Assembly (NCBI RefSeq): GCF_014652555.1 | Contig: NZ_BMZA01000010.1 | Coordinates: forward strand, 62,001-126,000 | Reading direction: 5' to 3' | From: Novosphingobium colocasiae | GTDB lineage: Bacteria > Pseudomonadota > Alphaproteobacteria > Sphingomonadales > Sphingomonadaceae | Length of the DNA: 64,000 bases | Shown: positions 57,830 to 64,000 of the stretch, piece by piece | How the letters are laid out: each line of letters starts with the position of its first letter | How positions within the stretch are numbered: position 1 is the first letter of the stretch | Program-made: the position numbers and the translations under genes | Notes under the pieces: generated by a model | What the model saw: the letters and a program-made list of their open reading frames with translations, nothing else | Told to the model about the DNA's origin: nothing | Databases searched by the model: none

Positions 57830-58417
57830 CGGCCCGATGCCATCGCTTTAACCGGGCCGAGCTGCAAGCTTGTTCGCACTGTGGCAGGCTGAGAAGTCCG
57901 TTCGCCGCTATCGGCACCGAATCAGTGAGCGCTGCCTCCGGCGCGATTCGCGGTACTTTCGCACTTGCGGCATGGTGTTTTTGAAATTGCTGCATCGCGC
58001 AAGCGCAGGTGAGCAACAGGGCCGGCCGTTGGTGCGGCGATCGTGGGCGGCCATATCCTGTATAGCCGATTAACGAGCGAGCTTCACGGTTTTCTACAAG
58101 AGAGATGTTTTTGCCAAACGGCGCTTGCATCCCGCCCGTTCATGCTGCAAGTGCGAATGATGCGCTGGAAAACGGGTTTTACGCGACCCTGAATCGGCGC
58201 GCCGGAGGCATCAGATGCCCCCGGCGCGCTCTCTCCCAACCTCCATTCAGCCTGTCGGCCGATTGGCGCGTATACTGCATGAGAAATTTGCTGCTGCAAG
58301 CCCGAAATGCGCGAAATTTCAATCCGCTTCGGGGTGTTGCAGTCTTGCCGATTGTGTTGGCGGTGAGGGTCCGATTTCTGTCACTTCGCTTGGCGCGACC
58401 GGCGGGTCGAAACGCTC
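57830..58417. other. 588-base gap without convincing gene
   Basis: This stretch lies upstream of the MATE gene and downstream of the PfkB-type kinase gene. Several short frames exist but none shows consistent codon use, a good ribosome binding site and a recognisable product. It is less GC-rich than the surroundings in places and contains one very strong hairpin at 58197-58229. The MATE promoter should lie near 57840-57900, but I cannot point to it. Confidence 0.5.
58197..58229. other. Strong 16-bp hairpin in the gap before the PfkB-type kinase gene
   Basis: A 9-bp stem GCGCGCCGG/CCGGCGCGC continues, after one A-C mismatch, into the 6-bp stem GGCATC-a-GATGCC. The structure lies about 190 bases downstream of the kinase stop (minus strand). 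On the plus strand it is followed by tctctccc. It could terminate transcription in either direction or fold within a small RNA. Confidence 0.55.
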
Positions 58418-59356
58418 TCAGCCGTTCGCCAGTGGCTCCACCATCTGCAGCATGCGTTCGATATCGGCGGGATGGGCAAGCCCGGTGCCGGCGCGCAGCA
58501 CGGCGGCTGAGCCGGCGGCCATGCCGATGCGGAAGGCTTCCAGTTCGCCTTTCCCGGATGAAAGCGCATGAACCATCGCGGCGACGAAACTGTCACCCGC
58601 GCCCACGGCGCTGGCCGCTTCGATCCGCAGTGCCGGCAGGAAGGCGTGGCCGCTGGCGCGGGCCAGCACCGCACCTTCGTGGCCCATCGTCACGGCGACC
58701 AACCGCGCCTTGCCGGCCCGCACAATCGCCACCGCCGCTTCGCCGATATCGTCCACCGATTGCACCGCGCGCCCTACCAATGTGCGCAGTTCGCCCAGGC
58801 TGGGTTTGATCAGCAGCAGCCCCCCGGCTTCGACCCCGGCTTTGAGCGCCGCGCCCGAACTGTCCAGTACCACGTCGATCCCGCGATCCGCCATCAGCCG
58901 GGCAACCCGCACATAGAAATCGTCTGGAACGCCCGGCGGCAGCGATCCCGAAAGCACCATTGTGGCGCAGTCCGCTTCGGCCAGCACGTCCAGGCAGTGC
59001 CGCCACTCGGTTTCGCTGATACGCGGTCCGCCGGGCGTGAACCGGTATTCCTTGCCCGTCGCATGTTCCAGCACGGCCGAGGCGATGCGGGTGGGCCCGG
59101 CGATCGGGATGCGCACGCTGTCAAGCGCCTGCTCCGCGATCAGGCCGTCCAGCGCCGGACCGGTCGGCCCGCCCGAAAGGTAATAGCAACGCGCCTGGCC
59201 GCCGAGCCGGGTGAACACCCGCGCTACGTTGATGCCGCCGCCGCCGGGGGCATACCATTCGTTATCGGTCCGGATCTTGTGCGTATGGCGCATCTGCGCA
59301 ACGTCGTAGGACACGTCGATTGTGGGGTTCATCGTCAGCGTGGCGATGGATTTCAC
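58418..59356 (-). CDS. PfkB family 1-phosphofructokinase-type hexose kinase
   Basis: The GTG at 59356 is chosen for AGGAG seven bases upstream; the product is 312 residues. Family landmarks are TLTMNPTIDVSYDV at the N-terminus, GGGGINVARVFTRLGG (sugar-binding) and the C-terminal GAGDSFVAAMVHAL with the catalytic Asp. This subgroup includes 1-phosphofructokinase, tagatose-6-phosphate kinase and Pfk-2; no PTS or sugar genes nearby narrow the substrate. It may be monocistronic. Confidence 0.87.
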   Translation of the reverse strand: MKSIATLTMNPTIDVSYDVAQMRHTHKIRTDNEWYAPGGGGINVARVFTRLGGQARCYYLSGGPTGPALDGLIAEQALDSVRIPIAGPTRIASAVLEHATGKEYRFTPGGPRISETEWRHCLDVLAEADCATMVLSGSLPPGVPDDFYVRVARLMADRGIDVVLDSSGAALKAGVEAGGLLLIKPSLGELRTLVGRAVQSVDDIGEAAVAIVRAGKARLVAVTMGHEGAVLARASGHAFLPALRIEAASAVGAGDSFVAAMVHALSSGKGELEAFRIGMAAGSAAVLRAGTGLAHPADIERMLQMVEPLANG

Positions 59357-59456
59357 GAAGGGACTCCTGTTGCCATGCCGGGAACGATTCGACGCTCCCG
59401 CATTGCAACACCGAAAATCCGGCGCGGGCAACCCGCCTCGCCGATGGGCCGGTGCT

Positions 59457-61574
59457 TCAGGCCGCGTCGCGGCGTTCCATCGGGTATCCGTTCGCTACCA
59501 GCGCCGCTTCCGCGCTTGGCTGCGGGCGGCCGTAGAGGTAGCCCTGGCCTTGGGTGCAGCCTTCCTCGCGCAAGTAGTCGCGTTCGAGTTCGCGTTCAAC
59601 GCCTTCTGCCGCCACGGTCAGGCCAAGGCTGCGCCCGAGGCCGATGACCGCCCGGATCACCGCGCGTGACGTCGTGTCCTCATGCAGGTTGAGGATGAAC
59701 GACTTGTCGATCTTGATCTTGGTGAACGGGTAATTGAGCAGGTAGCTGAGCGAAGAATAGCCGGTGCCGAAATCGTCGAGCGAGATGCCGATCCCGAAGG
59801 CGCGCAAGTTGCGCAGGATCGCGGCAGGGCGCGGGCCCTTTTCCATCAGTACCGCTTCGGTCACTTCCAGTTCGAGCCGCCCGGCGGGCAGGCCCGAGGA
59901 GGACAGGGCATTGATGACCGTGCTCAGGAGATTGCCGTTACGGAACTGCAGCGGTGAGACGTTGACCGAAACCTTGACGTGATCGGGCCAGGTCATGGCT
60001 TCCTGACAGGCATGGGTCAGCACGAAGCGGCCGATCTGGTCGATCAGCCCCAGTTCCTCGGCAAGCGGGATGAACACTTCGGGCGAAATCGTGCCGCGCT
60101 CCGGGTGATGCCAGCGCAGCAAGGCCTCGAAGCATTCGATGCGTTCGCTTTCGAGATTGACCAGCGGCTGGTAATAGATTTCGAGCGCGCCGGATCGCAC
60201 CGCCTGGCGCAGGTCCTTCTCAAGCCGGTTCTTCTCCTGCGCGGCCGCGTCCATGCTGGCCGCGAAGCTCTTGCAGGTGCCGCGCTTTTCCGTCTTTGCG
60301 GCATAGAGCGCCAGATCGGCATAACGCAGCAGCGTCTCCGGGTCGCTGCTGTCATAGGGTGCGGTGGCGAAGCCGATGGTGGCGCCGATGTGAATGACGT
60401 TGCCCAGCAGATGGAACGGTTCTGTCAGCGTGGTGATGATCGATTTCGCTACCAACTCGGTCTGGGTCCGGCTGGAACGGCGGAAGATGATGGCGAACTC
60501 GTCGCCGCCGATGCGGCACAGCAGGGCTTGCGGAGGCAGCAGTTCGCGCATGCGCTGTGCCGCTTCGGTCAGCAGGGCATCGCCATAGTGATGCCCGAAC
60601 GTATCGTTGACCGCCTTGAAGTGATCGAGATCGATCAGCGCGATCGTCACCGCCTCGTGCGGGGCGGCGGTCTGCACCACGTCGTGCAGGTGTTCGCGGC
60701 AGTGTGCGCGGTTGGCCAGGTCGGTCAGCTCGTCATGACGGGCCATATAGGCCATGCGCTCTTCAATCCGGCGGCGCTCGGTGATGTCGAACAGCGAGAC
60801 GATCGTCGCCTCGAACCCGGCGAGTTGCGACAGGCGGGTGGAAATGACGGCCTCGACGGCCACGCCGCCTTTGGCGCGCATTTCCCAGTGACGGCCGGTT
60901 TCAGAACTGTCGGTCCCCAGGACTTCGCTGGCCTGGGCCCACAGATGCTCGGGGAACAGCGTTCTGGCGGGCATGTCCTGCAATTCGTCCGCCTCGTAAC
61001 CGAGGTAGATGCATGCCGCTTCGTTCGCGGATCGCACCAGTCCGCTGCGCGTGTCGTACACCAGCATCGGCTGCGGGCTGCGCTCGAACAGCAGGCGGAA
61101 AGCCTCTTCCTTCTGGCGAAGCTCGGTGATGTCCACGCGAAGACCGATGGTGCCGCCGTCGGCGGTCTTGCGCTCCTCGATCATGATGCACTGCCCGTTG
61201 GACAGGCGCTGTTCGTGCCGGCACCCGGGCTGTTCGAGTAGCGACAGGCGATGCGCCAGCCATTCCTCCTCACAGCCGATCGCTTCGGGGTAGTCGCCGC
61301 GCTCGATGCCGATCTTGAGCGTATCGGCAAGGCGCGCGCCCTTGACCAGCAGATCAGCGGACTTTGAATAGATCTCGGAGTATTTCTGGTTCCACAGGAT
61401 GTACCGGCCTTCCGCATCAAGGAAGACGATGCCCTCCGGCAGCACCTCGATCGCTTCACGCAGCCGGCTTTCCGCCCGGGAAGCCGCCTCGAGCGCCTGC
61501 TCCAGTGCCCGTACCGTCTCGTCCTGATCAGGACTTCCGCTATCGCTTGCCAAGTGTCCCTGTTCCACCACCAT
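59457..61574 (-). CDS. PAS-PAS-GGDEF-EAL protein
   Basis: The start at 61574 (MVVEQGHLAS) is chosen because the frame further upstream has rare codons and no domain sequence. The 705-residue cytoplasmic protein has a short coiled coil, two PAS domains (about residues 35-150 and 155-270), GGDEF (about 275-440, RIGGDEFAIIF, intact) and EAL (about 450-700, FEALLRW, DDFGTGYSSL, KIDKSF, AAEGVE). It could both make and break cyclic di-GMP; both sites look intact. No membrane segment is seen. Confidence 0.92.
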   Translation of the reverse strand: MVVEQGHLASDSGSPDQDETVRALEQALEAASRAESRLREAIEVLPEGIVFLDAEGRYILWNQKYSEIYSKSADLLVKGARLADTLKIGIERGDYPEAIGCEEEWLAHRLSLLEQPGCRHEQRLSNGQCIMIEERKTADGGTIGLRVDITELRQKEEAFRLLFERSPQPMLVYDTRSGLVRSANEAACIYLGYEADELQDMPARTLFPEHLWAQASEVLGTDSSETGRHWEMRAKGGVAVEAVISTRLSQLAGFEATIVSLFDITERRRIEERMAYMARHDELTDLANRAHCREHLHDVVQTAAPHEAVTIALIDLDHFKAVNDTFGHHYGDALLTEAAQRMRELLPPQALLCRIGGDEFAIIFRRSSRTQTELVAKSIITTLTEPFHLLGNVIHIGATIGFATAPYDSSDPETLLRYADLALYAAKTEKRGTCKSFAASMDAAAQEKNRLEKDLRQAVRSGALEIYYQPLVNLESERIECFEALLRWHHPERGTISPEVFIPLAEELGLIDQIGRFVLTHACQEAMTWPDHVKVSVNVSPLQFRNGNLLSTVINALSSSGLPAGRLELEVTEAVLMEKGPRPAAILRNLRAFGIGISLDDFGTGYSSLSYLLNYPFTKIKIDKSFILNLHEDTTSRAVIRAVIGLGRSLGLTVAAEGVERELERDYLREEGCTQGQGYLYGRPQPSAEAALVANGYPMERRDAA

Positions 61575-61984
61575 GCCCCGCTGTTGGGCTGAAGGTAAGG
61601 GCAAGCAGTTAACAATTGATGGTTGCTGCGCTTGCGAAGAAAGGATGTCGCAAAATGCGCACTTTCGCACGTTTACGCCGGAAATTCGTGCGTTGGAGGC
61701 GTTGCGCCGAATGCTGCTTGGCGGCAGGGCGGGCCTGCCGAAGTAGTAACCCCGAGCTTCGTCGCAACCTTCTTTTTTCGAGCGCCTTAAGCTTTTGCTC
61801 GACTTCGAGGTCGTTGGCCAGGATCGGATCGACAGGCTTTTGCCCCGCGCCGCATAACCGCGACATGCGGGACCAATTCCCGACAGAATTGACCCGCCGC
61901 ACCACGGGGTGCGACGGGTCAAGCTTTCCTCCCCAGGAAAGTCTTGGGAAGCCCCGGCGCTGCCGGAGCCTCGAACGGTGCGCA
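61575..61984. other. 410-base gap without convincing gene
   Basis: Open frames cross this stretch on the minus strand but use codons rare for this genome (AGA, AGG, TTA, CTA). One segment (about 61790-61850, reading DPILANDLEVEQKLKALEK on the minus strand) looks coding-like but lacks a start with ribosome binding site and soon degenerates. Two small hairpins (CTTTCCT/AGGAAAG at 61924-61941 and CCGGC-gct-GCCGG near 61954-61966) follow the stop of the 57-aa gene and may end its transcript. Confidence 0.5.
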
Positions 61985-62158
61985 TCAGCGGCGGATGGCG
62001 CTGCCGAGGCGGTGATAGAGGTGCGAATACTTCGACGAGATCGGATCGTCCTCGTGCGCTTTGAGGTAGAACAGAACCGCCTCCCGCAGCAGCTTGAAGT
62101 CTTCGTTGGACAGTACCGCGCGGGCGCGGGCCGGTTCGGGCGTGGGCGTATCGTTCAT
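61985..62158 (-). CDS. Small protein (57 aa) downstream of aceA
   Basis: The ATG at 62158 has GGAG seven bases upstream and the frame runs to TGA at 61985. The product begins MNDTPTPEPARARAVLSNED and continues FKLLREAVLFYLKAHEDDP, ending YSHLYHRLGSAIRR. It is a soluble, probably two-helix protein without cysteines. Codon use is GC-rich and typical of the neighbourhood. It lies 112 bases after aceA, with a strong hairpin between them. The family is not recognised. Confidence 0.72.
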   Translation of the reverse strand: MNDTPTPEPARARAVLSNEDFKLLREAVLFYLKAHEDDPISSKYSHLYHRLGSAIRR

Positions 62159-62211
62159 GTCACGTCTCCTTCCTTGCTCGCTGGGTGGTATACCGTGAGC
62201 GGGTTACTGAA

Positions 62212-62247
62212 CCGGCCGAAACCCGAAAGGCTCCGCGTTTCGGCCGG
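62212..62247. terminator. Hairpin between aceA and the 57-aa gene
   Basis: A perfect 11-bp stem CCGGCCGAAAC/GTTTCGGCCGG with a 14-base loop starts 24 bases after the aceA stop. The T-rich tail (gggttttgtatt) is on the plus-strand side, so on the aceA strand it is a hairpin without a good U-run. It is a likely aceA terminator or RNA-end stabiliser. Confidence 0.6.
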
Positions 62248-62270
62248 GGGTTTTGTATTGAACGCGCGCC

Positions 62271-63860
62271 TCAGGCGGCGGCAAACTGGTTCATCGTGTT
62301 ATGGGCACCGCCGGCCTTGAGGGCGGCTTCACCGGCGAAGTATTCCTTATGGTCGTCGCCGATATCGGAGCCGGCCATGTTCTGGTGCTTCACGCAAGCG
62401 ATGCCCTGACGGATTTCCTCGCGCTGGACCTGCTTGACGTAGCCGAGCATGCCTTCTTCGCCGAAGTAGCGCTTGGCGAGATTGTCGGTCGACAGCGCCG
62501 CCGTGTGGTAGGTCGGCAGGGTGATGAGGTGGTGGAAGATCCCCGCCTCACGCGCCGCGTCGGCCTGGAAGGTGCGGATGCGCTCGTCAGCTTCGTTGCC
62601 CAGATCGGTGCCGTCATAGTCGATGCTCATCAGGCGGGCGCGGTCATAAGCCGAAACGTCCTTGCCCTCTGCGGCCCACTTGTCGAACACCTGCTGGCGG
62701 AAGTTCAGCGTCCAGTTGAAGCTGGGCGAGTTGTTGTAGACCAGCTTGGCATTGGGGATGACTTCGCGGATGCGGCTGACCATGCCGCCGATTTGCGCGA
62801 CGTGGGGCTTCTCGGTCTCGATCCACAGCAGGTCGGCACCCGAATTGAGCGCGTTGATGCAGTCGAGAACGCAGCGGTCCTCCCCGGTTCCCGAACGGAA
62901 CTGGTAAAGGTTCGAGGGCAGGCGCTTGGGGCGCAGCAGCTTGCCGTCGCGGCTGATGAGAACGTCGCCATGACCCAGGGTCGCGGCATCGACTTCGTCG
63001 CAATCGAGGAAGCTGTTGTACTGGTCGGCGATGTCGCCGGCTTCGCGAACGAAGGCGATCTGCTTGGTCAGGCCGGCACCGAGCGAGTCGGTGCGGGCAA
63101 CGATCAGGCCATCGTCAACGCCCAGTTCCATGAACGCATAACGGATGGCGCGGATCTTCGCGACGAAGTCCTCGTGCGGAACGGTAACCTTGCCGTCCTG
63201 GTGGCCGCACTGCTTCTCGTCCGAAACCTGGTTCTCGATCTGCAGGCAGCAGGCGCCGGCTTCGATGAACTTCTTGGCGAGCAGGTAGGTCGCTTCGGCG
63301 TTGCCGAAACCGGCGTCGATATCGGCGATGATCGGAACTACGTGGGTTTCATAGTTGTCGATCGCATGCTCGATGCGCTTGGCTTCGACGGCGTCACCGC
63401 CTTCGCGGGCCTTGTCGAGATCGCGGAACATGCCGCCCAGTTCACGGGCGTCAGCCTGCTTGAGGAATGTGTAGAGTTCCTCGACCAGCGCGGGAACCGA
63501 GGTCTTCTCATGCATCGACTGGTCAGGCAGCGGGCCGAAATCCGAACGCAGCGCGGCAACCATCCAGCCCGAGAGGTACAGGTAGCGGCGCTTGGTGGTG
63601 CCGAAGTGCTTCTTGATGGAGATCAGCTTCTGCTGCCCGATGAAGCCGTGCCAGCAGCCGAGCGACTGCGTGTAGTTGGCGGGATCGGCATCGTAAGCGG
63701 CCATGTCTTCGCGCATGATCTTGGCGGTGTAGCGCGCGATGTCGAGACCAGTGCGGAAGCGGTTCTGCAGGCGCATGCGCGCGACGTTTTCGGGTTCGAT
63801 GCCGTTCCAGTGCGATTCGAAGGTCTGGCCGGCTTCGGCGATGGTCTGCTGGTAAGTCAC
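62271..63860 (-). CDS. aceA: Isocitrate lyase
   Basis: This enzyme of the glyoxylate shunt cleaves isocitrate to glyoxylate and succinate, allowing growth on acetate or fatty acids. The GTG at 63860 is preferred because AAGGGA lies nine bases upstream; a TTG nine bases earlier would abut that ribosome binding site. The 529-residue length and catalytic DEKQCGHQDGK (Cys of the KxCGH motif) match the long isocitrate lyase type known from Pseudomonas. Also visible are SLGCWHGFIGQQKLISIKKH and NNSPSFNW. No malate synthase gene is in the window. Confidence 0.96.
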   Translation of the reverse strand: MTYQQTIAEAGQTFESHWNGIEPENVARMRLQNRFRTGLDIARYTAKIMREDMAAYDADPANYTQSLGCWHGFIGQQKLISIKKHFGTTKRRYLYLSGWMVAALRSDFGPLPDQSMHEKTSVPALVEELYTFLKQADARELGGMFRDLDKAREGGDAVEAKRIEHAIDNYETHVVPIIADIDAGFGNAEATYLLAKKFIEAGACCLQIENQVSDEKQCGHQDGKVTVPHEDFVAKIRAIRYAFMELGVDDGLIVARTDSLGAGLTKQIAFVREAGDIADQYNSFLDCDEVDAATLGHGDVLISRDGKLLRPKRLPSNLYQFRSGTGEDRCVLDCINALNSGADLLWIETEKPHVAQIGGMVSRIREVIPNAKLVYNNSPSFNWTLNFRQQVFDKWAAEGKDVSAYDRARLMSIDYDGTDLGNEADERIRTFQADAAREAGIFHHLITLPTYHTAALSTDNLAKRYFGEEGMLGYVKQVQREEIRQGIACVKHQNMAGSDIGDDHKEYFAGEAALKAGGAHNTMNQFAAA

Positions 63861-63971
63861 GATGCTCAATCCCTTGGTGCAATGCGTGTGGGGTGCGATT
63901 GCGTTGTTGCGATGAGCGGCTGCTAAGCGAAAAAATGTTGCGCGGGAATTCGACTTGAGGTCGCGTTGTCA

Positions 63972-63998
63972 AACTTTACAGATATTCCTTGTAAAGTT
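63972..63998. promoter_or_regulatory. 9-bp inverted repeat upstream of aceA (candidate operator)
   Basis: The perfect repeat AACTTTACA-gatattcct-TGTAAAGTT lies 112-138 bases before the aceA start. A TTGACA on the aceA strand (63967-63972) overlaps its edge. The half-site resembles the AAACTTTGCAA-type sites of RamB/ScfR regulators of acetate genes in actinobacteria. Control of aceA by a related regulator is an inference; the regulator gene is not in the window. Confidence 0.6.
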
Positions 63999-64000
63999 GT

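Noticed and set aside
57870..58073. 67-codon plus-strand frame in the gap upstream of the MATE gene
   Set aside because: No ribosome binding site, atypical codon use and no recognisable product.
61609..61905. 98-codon minus-strand frame between the 57-aa gene and the PAS-GGDEF-EAL gene
   Set aside because: Starts without ribosome binding site and soon uses rare codons (AGA, AGG, TTA, CTA); at most a decayed fragment.
62301..63926. 541-codon plus-strand frame opposite aceA
   Set aside because: Shadow of isocitrate lyase; Val/Asp/Gly-rich with no domain.

Overview
This window looks like chromosomal core sequence from a GC-rich alphaproteobacterium of the order Sphingomonadales (Novosphingobium/Sphingomonas type). 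The evidence is the alphaproteobacterial gene order rpsM-rpsK-rpoA-rplQ, a contiguous mdh-sucD-sucA-odhB-lpdA block, an alphaproteobacterial LexA box (GAAC-N7-GAAC) in front of uvrA, the long KQCGH-type isocitrate lyase, and uniformly GC-rich codon use. Genus placement is an inference from style, not from a search. I see no phage, plasmid, insertion sequence, CRISPR, rRNA or tRNA.

Layout. 1-2407: end of the ribosomal alpha operon, with an intergenic inverted repeat between rpoA and rplQ. 2583-9773: exported or surface proteins (prolyl oligopeptidase, an RD-rich exported protein, an M49-like metallopeptidase, an AEC transporter, a DUF4403 lipoprotein). 9844-18110: TCA-cycle operon on the minus strand (mdh, sucD, sucA, odhB, a DUF1877 gene, lpdA) with structured intercistronic regions and a Fur-like box upstream of mdh. 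18479-20070: a small protein and a SleB-type cell-wall hydrolase. 20298-25042: a cobalamin riboswitch and the tightly overlapping btuB-btuF-btuC-btuD uptake operon. 25047-35813: RlpA-type proteins, SOS-controlled uvrA, a zinc metallopeptidase, argG, a cyclopropane fatty acid synthase, a pteridine-reductase-like SDR, an orphan Flp pilin and two small or surface proteins. 35913-39230: histidine kinase, single-domain response regulator and REC-GGDEF-EAL protein. 39503-48400: asparaginase-like domain protein, a three-domain MFS-acyltransferase-ligase fusion, and a TetR-controlled tripartite drug efflux operon. 48416-55842: a chemotaxis-type signalling cluster with two CheB paralogues. 55873-59356: a DUF938 methyltransferase, a MATE exporter and a PfkB-type sugar kinase. 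59457-63860: a PAS-GGDEF-EAL protein, a 57-aa protein and isocitrate lyase (aceA), whose upstream region holds a perfect 9-bp inverted repeat.

The best leads for something not already well described are these: the divergent CheB-like protein beside the che operon, with its catalytic His replaced by Gln and the GMP motif lost; an unknown 110-aa protein closing the che operon; a DUF1877 protein inside the 2-oxoglutarate dehydrogenase operon; the operator upstream of aceA; and several small proteins (53, 57 and possibly 58 aa) with good ribosome binding sites. I did not find a wholly new multi-gene system.
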